A stretch of 64,000 bases of DNA from Undaria pinnatifida (GCA_012845835.1 JABAKD010000002.1:27764710-27828709), one strand, 5' to 3'; positions 1-13,375 are shown, numbered from the stretch's first letter. Notes: generated by a model from the sequence alone, not told the origin. A program made the numbers and translations.

Positions 1-1
1 G

Positions 2-3000
2 ACGATGGGTGTTGCCGGGGGTGGTGGTCAAGTTGGGGGTGGGGGCGGGGGTGCCTACGGTGGTGCTCCGCCGCTCCATATTCACTCGTCACAAGCGGAG
101 GCCGCGCGGGCCGCCATGCCGTTTCCTATGTCCCACCCGCAAGTAAGACGTAGGGCGGACGCTTGGGGGGATCCAGCGGTAGCGGCGGCGACGATGCCGG
201 GAGGCCGGGGACCGCCGCCGCTGCCGCCGCCGCCGCCGCCTTCCAACCTTCCGATCCCGGACTGGTACGTAAAGCAGGAGTTGTCGGCGTCGAGGACGGA
301 GCCGGGTGGGGGGGGTGCGCACAGGCGACTCGCTCCTCGCCTCGACCCCCCTCCCTCGGGGCTGGCTCCGGATGCGGGGGAGGGGGCTCTCCGACGACTA
401 CACGTAACCCCGTCTTCGTGGTCGGCTCCCCCGATGGAAACGCCGCCTAGGCAGGGGCTTTCCCGCTTCGAGACTGTGGCGACGGCGGCAGGTTTGCAGG
501 TCGGGGGTGTCATGGAGGCTGGGCCAGGGTCGGGTCCCGGGCGGCTGCAGGGGCAGGGGGAGGGGGAGAGGGCGCCGCCACCACCGCCGCCGCCGGGCGC
601 GCGGGGGAGGATGTGGGACCCCCCGCCGCCTGATCAGAGGGGATCGGGCCAAGGCATGCGGCCCAGACTGGTGAGCGCTCGTTGTTTTGTGCTAAAGGCA
701 GGTTAGTCTCAGTACATGGTCGGGTTGAGGTGGGGGGGAGGGAGGGGGGGAGGGAGGGGGGGAGGGTTTGTTTCTGCTGCTGAACAGACGATCAGACTCT
801 AACTGTAAACGCTTTGTCGCCGTAGACGGGTGGCATTCTCTACGAGCTAAGAGTCATGGTCAGAGGAGAGGTGATTTTTACCTTAAGGAGCCTTAGCTTT
901 CGAGCCTCTGCTGTGACCCTCTGGCTTGCGTGGTGCTACGGTTTTTTTCGTGTTTGTGTCAACTGTCGGGTGATGCTGGGGGGAGGGCTTGTTTGACACC
1001 CGTACTTTGTTCTTCCGTTGTGCGTGGAACATCTCGCGTGCGTAAAGTATGGAAGCGAACGCCTCTCTCAACTTCGATTGCTAGACCGCGTTGCACTACC
1101 GCACGCACACCTCGCGTGCTGCTATTTCTGCGAGAGATATATCGCACAAAGCTAACGTCAGTACAAGTACCCCCGTGTCAATAGTACACACAGCAGTGCC
1201 GCCCATAAAAGTACGTTCGTGCCCGTTCGGCATCTCTCGCCGCTCGGGCTGTAGAATTCGGCACCACGCAACTGAACGGCTACGAAAAAAACGAACTGTT
1301 GGTGGAGCGAAAACGAAAGCGCCCCGGACTGTCTTCGCCGGGAATGAGTCCCATTGTTTTCACATACGCGTTTCGAACACCTATACGTAGCTGCCTTTGA
1401 CGAAAGTGGGGTATGCGTCGCGAGCTCACACGCTATGACACCCCCGTTGCGTCGCCCTCCCGCCCGCAGACACCACCGTACTTGCCTCCAGATTCCGCCC
1501 GACTCTTACCGCGGCAGGGCTCCGATCCTTACGGTCCAGGCGCGCTGTCCCCGCGGGGGAGGGGAGGCGACGGAGGCTCTGCTGGTCCTTCCCCTAAGCG
1601 GCCCAGGGAGAGGGACCAAGAAGAGTCCTCGCCACCCCTGCTGCCCCCCCCAAGGGAGCCCCCTGACCCTACGGCCGGGTTTACTTTTCTGCCGGCTGCT
1701 AAGCTTCTCTCGTGGAGGCGACCCTCGCCCTTGGCGCCGTGGAAGCCGCGCACCGATTTCAGCGGGTCATCCCACACCCAGTCTCCGCCTTTTGACTACT
1801 CTGATCGGCCTGCTTCATGGAGCAGCGCTGGTGGTGGTGGCGGTGGTGGGGGTGGTAGCGGTGCAAGAGGTGGCGGTGGCGGTGACGGTGGTGTTGGTGG
1901 TGCCAGTACGGCCGGGAGGAGGTACCACGAGGGGCACGGGGGGGCAGCGGCAGAGGCGCAGCAGGGGGGCGGCGCGCAGAAGATGGAGTCGTTCGAGTGG
2001 CAACTGCCCTCAGTGGAGACCGACACCTATCGCGAGCGCTACGAGCTTCCGCCGCCCCCACGCGTTGCCGGCCGCCGTCTGCAGCCGCAAGAACGCCGCA
2101 TCAGCCTCGGCGAGGGCGGAAGCGGGAGTGGCGGCGGGGGAGACGGCGAAGGGCATGACGAGCGGCAAGGCGAAGGGTACGCTCTCGAAGCTGTCAGAAG
2201 CACCCCCACTTCTCCCGGGGCAGGGCTTGAAGGGGGGCGGCGTCGATCGTTCGGAAGTGCGGCGCCAGGCGCTAGCGCTTTGGAGCGGCAGCTCGAGCGA
2301 CCTAGTGGGAGATTTTCCCCCGACACCTCCGGCCACAGAGGGGGCGACACAGCTGGCCCCGGGGGACAAGAGCCGCGGCACTGGGAGGATCAACAACGAC
2401 CAGATAGCGTACGGCGCGTACCGCCCCCAGATGTTCACGGCTGGGAAAGGAGCCATCTAGGGGCGCGTGTCCTATCGTCGCCGCCGATGGTGATGCTACC
2501 GACGCCCGATGCGGGCGGCACGGTTGCCCCTGGCGGGTTGGGATTTGAGGGCGCGTCGACGACGGCCTCGAGCGGTTTGGAACGGGCACCGAGACCTGCC
2601 GATGGCAGCGGCGGCGGCGGCGATAGCAGCATGCCGTATCAGTGGTTATCACAGCAGAAGTCTCTGGGCGGGGGAGAAGAAAGAGGGGGACGAGAAGAAG
2701 GAGGAGAAGGAGATAGACACCTGCGGGCTGGCGGCGGGCCTTTGGCGGCTCGGTCAGTGATCGACACGCTAGGTGGAGCGGCGACAACCCCGACGCCGCG
2801 CAATTCGTTAGAGGAAGGCGGGCGGCATGGCGAGGACGGGGCTTCGCCGCGGTCGAGCTCATTGCCCGGCGCCCGTGACGACGTTGGCCGCGAGGGCACC
2901 GGAGGGGACACTGGGGGTGATGAGGGAGGCGATTCCAGGGGTGGTTCTAGAGGCAATACCGGAGGCGGTGATGGGCGACAGTGGGGCGGAAATAACGGCG

Positions 3001-3299
3001 AGAGCGGCAGGTCGACTTCGTTACCTTACCCCCGCTCCCGGACCGGAGAGGGTGAGCCTCGCGCCTATGAGCCACCGCCACCACAGCTGCAGCAGCAACA
3101 GCAGCAGCAGCAGCAGTCTCCGTCACAACCGCGGCCACCGGGTCTAGCACCGCCACCGCAGCAGCAGCAGCAGCAACAGTCGCCGCCGCGTCAGTGGATG
3201 GAGGGCAGGGAAGAAGCGTGGCGGCCTGAATGGGGCGATCAGATACCGCCGGGGGGATTTGGATACCCGCCACTCTCAAAAAAAGACGGGTCCGGCTGA
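2..3299 (+). CDS. Low-complexity Gly/Pro/Gln-rich protein, 5'-partial, two exons (2-670, 1470-3299)
   Basis: The reading frame is open from the window edge, so the true start may lie upstream; the first ATG is at 5. Exon 1 ends at 670 on a CTG codon, before donor GTGAGC at 671. A pyrimidine-rich acceptor ending GCAG puts exon 2 at 1470. Both sides are phase 0, so the frames join cleanly, and the stop is TGA at 3297-3299. About 831 residues are visible. There is a poly-Pro stretch near residue 73, a poly-Gly block encoded near 1830-1900, and two poly-Gln runs encoded near 3088-3117 and 3160-3180. Charged, disordered sequence lies between them. I recognise no folded domain and assign no function. 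The 799-bp intron is G-rich. The splice logic is good, but the product is unknown; a regulatory or scaffold protein would fit, without direct support. Confidence 0.65.
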
Positions 3300-4410
3300 T
3301 GCGACCCGCTGCACACACACGTTCGGGCGGGAGTGGGGAGGGTAAAGGGGCAGGGGGGGGGGTAGCCGCGGGGGAGGTTGATAGCCGCGGGCGCGAGTTA
3401 GGCATGCGGGAGAGGGGGGAGAGAGGGGGGGGGTGTTCAAGAGATAAGCGCGGACGAAAATCGGATGTGCGTCTCATCCTCATGGCTATACGTGTACATG
3501 GCGCACGTTTCTTGAGTTGCCCGTACGTATATATACTAATACTAATATGTGTGATTACGTAGTATGGAAGCCGGACACCCGCAGGGGGCGCGGGGCCGAG
3601 GGCGGGGGGAGGGGAGGGGGGTGCGCTAGGGCGCGCAGGTTGTTGTGGAAGGCGGGTTGCCGACCGCCTAATCGTATGGATATGGATTATATGTTGGTGG
3701 TGTTGTTTTCGATGTGGGGCTTTGTCGCTGTCGTTGTTTTGTGTCGCGCCGCCCTTTGTTTCGACATTTTTTTTAATATCGTTTTTATCGGCTTCGAAAA
3801 GGGATACAAATCGGGGCCGAGTATTTCTAGAGACAAAAAAAAGCAAAAAATGGTGCTCATACTCACGGAGTGGAATTTTTTCGAAAAAAATCGAGCCCCG
3901 TTGTTTACGTGCCGCTACTGATTGTGGATATGTGTCGGGGGGTGGTGTTTCCAGATTTTGAGCTGGGAGGGGTGGGTAGGGAGGGGGGGGGAGAGCGGGT
4001 GGGAATCGTTGACTCGCTCGGTGATGGTAAAACGCTGGAGACATAGGTCTCGTCATCGTTTTTACCTTTTTTTACAATTGTGGTGTGAGCGGGGGTGGAA
4101 AATGTATCGGTTTGATTTTGGGCCACGGCAAGACGAGAGGGGAGGAGGAGGGGGGGGGGGGGGGGGTGATGGGGGGGGGCTTTGGGCCTTGATGCCACTT
4201 TACATTATGCAGCCGTGTGCGTTCAAACAAGACGTGTTTATTGCTTTTTGGGACACTCGCTCACCTTGTGCCGTTTGTACAGAGTCCCGGTAAAGACTTG
4301 AATATCTGTGTGTGTCGTGTGTTTTTTCCCGTCGTCGGCTTCGGAAACTTGAGAGTTCTGGCTGCAGTTTTACGAAGTTGCACCGCGGTTTTTCGGTCAA
4401 CATGCGGGGC

Positions 4411-4466
4411 GGAGAGAGAGAGAGAGAGAGAGTGCGGGGAGGGAGAGAGAGAGGGGGGGGGGGGGG
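4411..4466. repeat. (GA)n microsatellite running into a poly-G tract
   Basis: Two GA-dinucleotide blocks (4411-4432 and about 4444-4453) are separated by a short G-rich interruption and followed by a run of 14 G. Seen directly. Confidence 0.85.
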
Positions 4467-5222
4467 TTAGGAGCGGGGGCGGGGGAATCGACAGAATGCG
4501 TTTTTTTTTGTTCAATGTTGGTGTCACTTCGTGTTTGCGTGTCCTTCCGGGGCGATGATAGCGGTATAGTACGTTGTCAGACCTGCGGAAGGTGCAGCCA
4601 TTTTTGGTGTCGTGTCAGTGGATTGACGTTAGATAGGACCGCTGTCCCACCGAGTTGCTCTGGGTCAACGACGCCCCGCAACCGCAGGCGGCAACGGCCA
4701 TCATAGCAAGCAAGCCCCGGTGTGCGTGTCGTTTGGACGTACGTTCAGCTCAAAATCCCCACACAACAGGCGAGTTTTTTACACTTTTTTTCTGCGACAG
4801 GCGTTTGCCCGTGGCATCTCTCGCCCAACTCGGCCGTGGAATGTATACCACGCGCAAAGGGCGGGGGGGGGCGGGGGGGGGCGGCCTCGTCCGTTTTATC
4901 GCTGCTTACTCGGAGAGCGCAGAATGAAGTAGAGGCATACTGTTAACCGGATGGGTGGGTGAGTGGGTCTAGTGACTGCGCCAACCACCACCACCGCCGC
5001 CGCATTTTTTTACCGTGCGTGTTTTTTGTCGGCGGAAAATCTAAATCACCGGTTGTATTTTTGTTTATCGCAGTCGCGAGAGAGAAGGAGGGAAAATCAG
5101 GACGGGGAGGAGGAGGAAGGAGAGGGGGAGGGGGAGGATTTTTTTGATCGGATCGTTGACCAGTTGTTGTTTTGTTCTTCTGCCGCTTGCCGTGTCGAGC
5201 TTTGAAGGGAACGAACAAATGG

Positions 5223-5315
5223 CTCTGTCTGTCTGTCTGTCTGTCTTGTCTGTTTGTCTATCTGTCTGTCTGTCTGTCTGTCTTGTCTTGTCTGTCTGTC
5301 TGTCTGTCTGTTTGT
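5223..5315. repeat. (TGTC)n tetranucleotide microsatellite
   Basis: About 90 bp of TGTC/TCTG units with a few TTG interruptions. Seen directly. The long Ser/Cys/Leu-rich frames across it are repeat translations, not genes. Confidence 0.9.
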
Positions 5316-7329
5316 CGGTGTCACGTTGATTTTTGCTGGCGTGCGGCTGCAAACCTCATCGTAGGTATGCTTTGGCAACCAAAAAGAGGCGGCGGTGGGG
5401 TGAGGGTGGGCGTGGGGTCTAGGGTCGGGGTGGGTGGAGATGAAGCTTGGGTAAGGGTGAACGGGGGGACGGGGGCGGTAGATCGGGTGTGAACGGGAAA
5501 AATGATAAAGAACGGGAGGGAGCGGCGGGGGGCGGGGGTAGGGGTCAGGGTATGAAGTACATACCATATATTCGTGTATCGGTGGGCGGTGCTGCTTGCC
5601 TTTCAGCAGTAGTAGTAGTAGTAAGTCCTCCCCTACCGGTGCGGGGCACAGCTGTTCGCGCTTACCTTGAAAAGCGTGGCTGCGGTGTACCGGGTAGCAC
5701 TATATGTCGGAGCTTGGCGTGTCGACGGGTCATCATGTACATCGGCTTTTTTAAGTTGGTTGGGCGACGCCGACGCAGGGGCAAGCTGAGCACACATATA
5801 GCGATTTGCTGCTGGTGGTATGATCGATCGATTGCTCCTTTTTTTTTTTGTTCCGTTTTTCTGTCAATTTCCTTTCGGCTAGACTGTCGGTTACGCTTGC
5901 GGCATCTGCGGATCGAGGTGGGAGGCGCGCGTTTGTTGCTGGAAACGTCCCCAGGGTATGTTCACTCCGCCCCCTCGTCGCGCGATTTTTTCTAGTCGGG
6001 CGGGCGCTGCCTCTGTAGAGCCAACAACCACGCGCAGCGCGTACACTTATCATAGCACTTTTTCATCGCTGTCTGGAGGAGGTACATCGTGTAAAAGATG
6101 TACTGTATCTTTACTCGGACGACGATGATGTAGATCTTTATGGTGGGGGAGAGGAGAAGGGAGCAAGAATTGGGTTCTGCAGTGATGTGGTAGCGTAGGG
6201 GAGCGGGAAAGCGGGGTGGGGGGAGGCTTTTAGTCACTGTCGTGCTGGTTGCACGATAGCTTTTTGGTATGTACGCACGCCCCCCGCGACAATACTATCA
6301 GTAGATATACAGTACGCGTGGGGAGGAGAACTGGGAGTTGAATGACTGGCAACTGATTGGCTGATTGGTTAATTGGTGATGGAATTTGTTGATTGACGAT
6401 TTGATTATTTGGAGTGATAATCGAGTGAAAGCTAGTGTGACTAGACAATTTGTTTCCGTGGTTGATTCGGACGAACGACGCAAGGACGAGAAGAGCTTCA
6501 CGACGGGCGCATACATTTATACCAGGTGCATTCATGATGTTTTTGTTCGTGAGTGTTCCTTTCCTGTATTGCTCGTTGCCGGGCGCGGTGTGAGACTGCC
6601 CGCGCTGTCTGTTTCCCGCTTTCAGCCAATTGCCCGTCGGTTGTGTGCAGCTGCCGGTCGCAATATTTTCCCGCCTTCTTGCCGTTGCTCGCCGCTCGCT
6701 GGTGGTGTTGCTGCTTTCGGCGTTCTCTGATGGCGTAAGGCTAACTCTGTGACCACGGAGAGATAATGAGGAAGTGCTTACAATGAGCAAGATTCGCGCC
6801 TTGAATCGATTGCAATGTTTCGTGCGACAAAAAAACTCGGTTCAATTTTTTATGAACGACCGCTTGATCTCCAGCTCGTTGTTGTTAGTCGTTTACAGTG
6901 CGAAGGAAAGGCCTCCTGGGCTTGTTGCCGTACGGCACAATCGGCATTTTCTTTCGTTGGGGATGGATGATGCGCTCAATCAATCAAGCAAGCATTCATT
7001 CAATCATGGATGTGATGGATACATCAAGGTGGAGTCTTCGGAAGACTAAATACCCTTTCTATAACCAAAATATCGAAACGCGGAAGGCATTCCGTCCAAC
7101 CCATATGATTAAGCAGTAAGGGAACAGCACGCCAGCGCATGTCGTTGGCGATTTCAGTAAGAATGTGTGCGGAAGACATTGTATGATACAGCTCTAAAAT
7201 AGTTCGTCGGTGCGTGAAGCAGCAATTCCCCATTGTCCGCTCGGGTCTCTGAAACGGAAAGCCATATTTTGTGTCTGACTGCCTGACCTACTGCTGTAGT
7301 GTTGGATATCGCATCGATTTTTCAGAGCT

Positions 7330-7475
7330 GGTCACGGGTCAGGTTAAACCTCGCGGGTCAGGTTGGATTCGACCTGCGATTTGTGTTAGATATTTTCGAC
7401 CCGACCCAACTCGACCGGACCCAACCCGTCGGGAAGACTTGAAAACCTCCCGACCCGATCCAACCCAACCCGCCA
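7330..7475. repeat. Degenerate GGGTC/GACCC repeat, family copy 1
   Basis: Runs of GGGTC-like units lie on the left and GACCC-like units on the right, around short AAACCTC-type spacers. It matches the arrangement of the better preserved copy at 19461-19670 and a third at 23265-23402, so this is a dispersed family rather than an isolated microsatellite. Confidence 0.6.
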
Positions 7476-7539
7476 GATTTCGAAGGACGCAACTCATATA
7501 TCTTGGCTCGTCCCCTGTTTTCTTATACGAGCAGGCCTT

Positions 7540-8290
7540 CCAAGTACAAGGTCACCCCTTTTCCGGTAAATGTTCCCGACCCTGGGCTTTTAGAGTAGGT
7601 TGTTCAGAGCGATACCAAAAACAACACTAGCCCACCCTGACAAACATCATCATAATAAGCAGGGAATAAGAAAATCCGGGGAAATATCGGTTCCACCAAC
7701 CAATGAATATATGAGTCCAAGATGCGGCTCCTCCAATCCCAATCCCACATTTCTACCCCGCGAGGCTACGAAGCTTCGTGAAGGAACCTCAAAAAAAGGG
7801 GAAAAAGAAAGGAAGTATTATTACTAGGGATCGAAAACGTCAGACGCCGGAAGGTACCGTCACAGTTCCAGCGGCGGGGGGTGGGCTACACGAAAACACG
7901 TTCTTGGATACAGAAACACAAATACAACAAGCCCTTGTCACATCTCGAGCTAGGGCGGGGGCAAAAAAAATAACAGGAAACGGAGGAACCCCTGAACTAC
8001 CGGTGCAACACCAGCAAAGCCGGCGCGGGGGGACGCGTGCCACGACTTGAGGTGCACCACTTTTTTTTTTCTGAGGTTTTCTCTATTTTGGGAGCTCAAG
8101 ACGTCTCCCAAAAAACGGATTTGGAGAAAACTGAAACTGCTACCTACCGGATGAAAAATCCCAATGTCCTAGGTAACCAAACGAGAAACCATGCAACAAG
8201 AATAATGCCTGTGTTCGACGGTTTTGGGGTAAGGAGCCCCGTCGTTCAGAAACCGTTTTCGCCAAAAAAAAGGTACACCTCTATATATCT
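7540..8290 (+). repeat. Dispersed composite repeat R1, copy 1
   Basis: Two blocks recur elsewhere in the same order. The first is a segment around 7630-7770 containing the word AAGATGCGGCTC. The second, around 8060-8280, has a T run, then TCTGAGGTTT, then a GGAGCCCCGTCGTTCAGAAA-like stretch. Both are found again at 14640-15420; parts recur at 60775-61080 and 62510-62720. No long open frame or clean terminal repeat was found. It is probably a degraded or non-autonomous transposon; the class is unknown. Confidence 0.6.
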
Positions 8291-8302
8291 CAGCACGCGT
8301 CT

Positions 8303-8893
8303 GGGGGGGAGTACTCGATATATCATGCATGGCCGTGGTCGTGCATGACGATAGACCCTCGCACCCCTACTACTATGCCGGGACGGAGCACGTAGTGGTT
8401 TTCACCACCCAGGCAGGCATTGCTTACACCAAGCGGGAAGCGCCGTCCGTGAGGTGTTCGCGAGTCGCATGAAGGGTGAACTGCATCCTTCCCAAAAACC
8501 GCTCGAAAGACGGACTTCGGGACCTTGTGGCTGCTTTCTTGCTTGTGGATGAATGACAGCGCCGATGATTTACCTTGTTTTCTGGTGTGGCCACTCCAGA
8601 GACAGCAATGTGGGTATTGCTGTCTAACTGCCTCGTGGGTGCCTTACCATATTCACACTACGTGATGACATCATTCCCCTTGTGCAGAGTTAGGGGTCTC
8701 CACCCCGCACAATATGGTCTAACTCGATAACCATCATGGTGACCGCCAACAAAAAAAACGGTACCCTGGTTGTCTAGCTCACGCAGTGATTGGCACGTTT
8801 ACAGCGCCGTTGCCAACCAACGCCAAACCCAATAGACGTATATAATGTTTCACGGCGTCGGTGCCAACCGAGGCCAACTATTATATATACATA
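8303..8893 (+). repeat. Dispersed repeat family B, copy B1
   Basis: It begins with a G run (8303-8309) followed by AGTACTC and a TGCATGGCCG-type word, and runs about 590 bp. It is closely matched by 50516-51075 across nearly the whole length and, on the opposite strand, by 21347-21661. No protein-coding motif is seen. It is probably a non-autonomous element or a solo terminal repeat; ends were judged by eye. Confidence 0.7.
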
Positions 8894-10429
8894 TTGTTTG
8901 TTGAAGGGAGCGGGGGGGATATGCATTCGGGACACTGCATCACCACGGTGTCTACCGCGCCATCCCCCAGAAGGAGAGAAGGGGTGGGTGGGCAGAAACG
9001 CATCGTTGGGATAGGCAGCATACGAAACAGCTCTGTTTCACAACAGTATGAGCGGTCGCAATACCCGGCTCACCCGCGGCGGTAATCGACGGAGGGCCGG
9101 CAGGACGAGACTGAAAGCAACGCATGTGACTGCCGCCAAGGGTCAGTCCAAACGCTGTAGTCAAAACCTGGTCACCAAGCCCGAAGCAGTGGCAAACGCA
9201 GTCGGTACCCAACGAGAACATCGCGGGAAACGGCACGCGAAGTGGAGGTGGCGTTGTGTGTTTACCTGGAGAAACGACGTCGAAACCGGGTCGGGAAAAC
9301 GGGACATCATAACGAGGAAGCTAAATTCCCCCGGGAAACACAGAACAACGAAATAAAAATCGAGGCCAGTGGTGGCGTGAAAGTCACTCATCCACGTGGC
9401 CTTGAGGCTCGTCTACGTTACGTTGGATCCCCCTTACAAGAGCGTAAGCCCAAGTGGATTTGAGGACACCGAGAGTCTGAATGACCCCCATCGACGTCGT
9501 TTAACGATCCCAAGGTGTGGAAACCCTGATCTGTCCGGAGTCATCAAGAAAACGCACTAAATAGTCCCCATCGGTGGCCGTACGCACGCTGATTTTCCCG
9601 AGCCATCACAAACCGGAGTCGCCTCTGCGCCAAAGACGGTCTCCGTTGGAAATCACCGCAGTTCTGCAGGGGCGGAGCCGATCAGCGCGAGGCACGCAGC
9701 TGTAGCCGAGTGCCAGGAAGCGCTCGCCGTTACTTCGAGAAGGCTCCCGTTGGGCAGCGCCGATTCGGATTCAGCGATACGGGCGGTTGGCTCGACGGTG
9801 TTGGTTGAGAGCGCCGAACCCATAGAGCAAGCTTCGCTGCCGAGAGAGCTGGATGTCCGTTTTTCGCACTCCAGATTGGAGGGAGAGTCTCGCCCAGTGT
9901 GTCTCACACATGACCGTGATTGCTTCACCTCGACCACGGACCGATTGGTGGCCGGTGATCCGCTGCAGGACGGTGGAAGGGCGCCGAAACGTCATTCTGA
10001 GTGACGTGGCACGGGGTTAGTTCTTGGTGCACTTGTTGGTCACATTACTGCGTCAGCCCCGCCGACAAACATTTCGGCGTGCCATTGCTGTCGCGGGGTT
10101 CGGCACATGGCTTGCAGCACGTCACGGAGACTCGGCGGTGTGCATCCGCGCCGGGCACATCCGAGGATAATTCAACAGAGGAAGACGGCGCCGAGAGGGC
10201 GAACGTTTGGCGGTGGTATCGTCAGAAGAGCAGGGGCTAACAGCAGGAATGTTGAAGGGGGGTCGTCCATCGAAGCGACTTTATTAGCCTTTTTTTAATA
10301 TTCGCACCCATGACGGCCTTCTCGCCTTGGCGAGTAGTGGCGGCTGTATTGTATACCATTGTATACCCGGACCCGGCTCCCCACGACGAAGCTCAGGCGC
10401 AGAGCGTTCGATTAGGCGACGTTTTGGCG
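8894..10429. other. No recognisable gene
   Basis: Short open frames only, without recognisable motifs. The right part may contain the decayed 3' end of the minus-strand gypsy element that starts at about 13270, but I could not identify an LTR or polypurine tract here. Confidence 0.4.
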
Positions 10430-13270
10430 ATCTCTGCGAGAAAGTTTGAGAATATTGTAGCGCGCTGTTGACGGCCAGTCGCAAAGTCGCAAATACACGA
10501 GCTGGTAGCGGGCTTCAGCACGATGCCCAGCAATCCCGGCGCGTGCGAAAATGGTGAGAGGGAGCCGCGGAAGCCTGCCCATGCGGATTAGGGGGAGCCA
10601 ACCCGGTGGCTGTGCTGACCGATTATATCTAGCATTAGCGCGACAGTGTGATTGACACGCTCCACGCCGCCATTGCCGTTGGGGTGGTAGGAGCTGGTGA
10701 CGATTTTGCGAATACCAAAAATCTTGTAAACAGCGTGCGAAAGCTTTGAGCAGAACTGGAGACCGCTGTCCGAGAGGATACTGCGCGGGCATCCCCAAAG
10801 GTGATGTACCAGCTGAAAAGGACGTTGGCAATGCCTTCGGCCGTAAACTCGGCTACTGTTACCGCAAACATGTCCGCGCGACGGCTGAAACCGCCGGTTC
10901 AGACCAATATGAAGGAGTTACCGCGGGGCGTGACCGGTAGCGGGCCAAAATAGTGGACGCCGATCGCACTTCCCGGTCCCAAAGGCAGGGGCGTCAAGAT
11001 AATGGGCCAGCGCAGCATCACCCGAGACGATCTGCTTGCTTGACGCCTTAGACAGCCGCGTAGCCACCAACGGACGCGAAGGCTCCTCCCCACCCTCCCA
11101 CCCACCTATTGAAACCACCCACCTGTTGAAACGTTCGAGCATGCCGAGGGTACGTGTCGCACCAAAGATGGGCGGAAAGCCGTCGACGAGTGGCATGCCT
11201 ACACGATCCAAGAGCGTATAAGCAGGAGACACATAAATACGAACAAGCTTGTCGTCCAACGAACAAGCCGTGCATCCCGGTGGCCGTTGTAAGCGTAGAG
11301 GTGGAGGCGGGATTAGGTTGCGGACGAGGAGGACGATGGCTGTCGTCAGTGCCACGGGGGTGACCTTTGCCGGCAAACGCCTGGATCTCCGATAATGAGG
11401 GGCGCCTGAGCGACGGGGAACACGTTTACAGGTAGGCAGGCAAGGCCAACGTCCGACCGAGAAGAGCGCATCTGTTGCCGACCTAAAACGAAGGCTCCGC
11501 CTGTTGATCCTGCTCTCAGTCAGCGTGAAAACAGCGCGCGGAGAAATCGCCAACTCTTTGATTCAGCAGCAGCACCGAGTGCGTCAAATCGACCGTAGCG
11601 ACGGAGGGAAGGCCGGAGTAGGTAAGGAGTCTAACAAAACGCGGCGCCCAGAGGCTCGATTCGACCTCGGTCGGACGGAATGGGCTCCGTCGGGACAGGC
11701 GTTGGAGCCCGAGGTGGGTCCATAGTGAGGGCCAAAAGTGGTCGCGGGTGCAAAACGCGCTGGGTGCCGACCCGTGGTAAATCTTGAAGCGAAGGTCGTG
11801 TCGGTTGCAAGGAGATTGTCGCGGGGTCGAGACGGCATCACCGGTGATGGCGGAAGCAGAAACATTAGCGACGAATCTCCCCTTAGGAGCGGAAATATCA
11901 TCAATCTTCACGCACGGCCCGTGTGCGCGATTGTCGTGAAAAATAAAAGGTTCAATAAAAGGTCGTCGGTGCTCCTACGCGGCCCGTGTGCGGGGTTATC
12001 GCGAAAAACGAGGTTAAAAGGAGCCCACTCAAAACAGCACCATCGGACCGGGGTACCAGCTCACCCAAGGCGATGCATCCGGCGCTGAGGGAGTTCGCAG
12101 GCCGCAGCACCGAGAAAGGTATGTAGCCTCATCGTTCACGGGGGTGAGTCGGCCAAACCAACTTCGGTTGCACCCAGTGGCAGGTTGTGGCGGGCGTGAA
12201 AGGAAATCGGCGTTGTTTCCGTTCGTGCTTCCCTTGCGGTTTCCGAGGGTGCAGTCGAACCCGGTGATGGACTCCATCCACCGCTGGACGCGCGGGCTGT
12301 GTTCTGCTATTTTGTCAACTCTTTTTTTCCGGTGCCTTGTTGTCCGAAAAGATGCCGAACTTCGTGTCGTAACGGTTGCCCGCGAAAACTCTTCGTGGCC
12401 CAGACAAGCCAAGGCTGCCTGGTTCCAAGTCGAGGAGATTCCAGTGCCGCTCTCCGAGTCGAGGGTAGCGCGGCTGACGTAGGCGATGGGTCGTGCGGAG
12501 GTAGGCGGGCCTACGCGCAGGAACCCAGCTCATTGGATGAAGGCCCGGCGCTCACGCACGGCAGGCGAGGGCGAGGCCGTGGCCGTGGCTGCAACGGCTG
12601 ACAACCAAAGGTACAGTACTATTGTACTAGTCTCTACTACTAGTTACTTTTTGAGCGTTCTTTTCTGCACCTGAGGGCTAGTCGTGCGAGAGGCTACACC
12701 CTGTTTCTCGACACACACCGCCGTGTAATAGTTTGCGCCTGTCGCTTGGGAGGGACGAACGAAGTGTTCGTCTTTGGAACCTTGAACTCTGTACTCGCGG
12801 ACATTCGGTACAGGGGTGGACCGGACCCCCCCACTTCTTTGACGTATCATAGTAGAACGTGGGCTAAAGGCAGATCTTCTGAGCAACCTTGAGAGATGTC
12901 CATAGTGACGCAAAATCCACGGAACGTCTCGGAAAAGTCTAACCGTCAGCGTTTGGATGCGCCTTTGTTCGAAAGCAAACAATTACGCCGACAAGCTCAC
13001 AGAACGTGGACAACTGCGCACATTTTGTGATTTTTCAACGCCCAAAAGGTGCTCAGAAGGCCGGCCTTTGGCCCACCTTCTACCATGTCTCGAGACGAAC
13101 CGGGGGCGGGTCCCGTCCACCCGCGAAGATACGTTACTCAAAGAAACTCGGCGCAGCCCGGAGATAATGCGGTGGACCCCAGACCAACGCATGGAGGGAG
13201 TCTGCATGTAAACGCGTACATATCTCCGACACAGAACGTCAGGCTGGGGCAACATTCTTGGCCGGGGCAA
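10430..13270 (-). mobile_element. Decayed Ty3/gypsy retrotransposon, internal region
   Basis: Reading the minus strand 5' to 3' gives three zones. About 13270-12900: weak, frameshifted similarity to the end of a reverse transcriptase. About 12480-12200: the end of RNase H, with an LDLEPGSL-like start, IFSDNKA (usually FSDHKAL) and then SPRVQRWME followed by a KGSTNGN-type stretch ending DFLSR. About 10990-10450: the integrase core, with HYFGPLPVTPRGNSFILV, then AEFTAEGIANVLFSWYITFG, a degraded SD.G..F region and YHPNGNGGVERVN in another frame. The order RT-RNase H-integrase is the Ty3/gypsy order. Several frameshifts and stops make it non-functional. No LTRs, primer site or gag were found. 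Confidence 0.75.
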
Positions 13271-13375
13271 TGGCTTGCGAGAGAGAGCTGGAGAGCCGTC
13301 ACGCCGGATCGAGTTATATCCGCAAGCAGCTGAGGCATCTCGCGGCAGGGGTGCAGCAGATTCTTAAGAACTTTC

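Larger units (their letters stand above)
3300..7329. other. Non-coding stretch with simple repeats
   Basis: The left part probably includes the 3' UTR of the preceding gene. It holds G-rich low-complexity DNA, a G run near 4147-4166, a (GA)n tract at 4411-4465 and a (TGTC)n tract at 5223-5315. Open frames here are short and made of low-complexity sequence. I see no conserved protein motif on either strand. Confidence 0.5.

Noticed and set aside
2947-4056. 369-codon minus frame opposite the left-edge gene
   Set aside because: It overlaps poly-Gln and poly-Gly coding sequence antisense; its Ala/Pro-rich content is a shadow of that repeat.
5065-5567. Minus-strand frames rich in DRQTDRQT
   Set aside because: These are translations of the (TGTC)n microsatellite.
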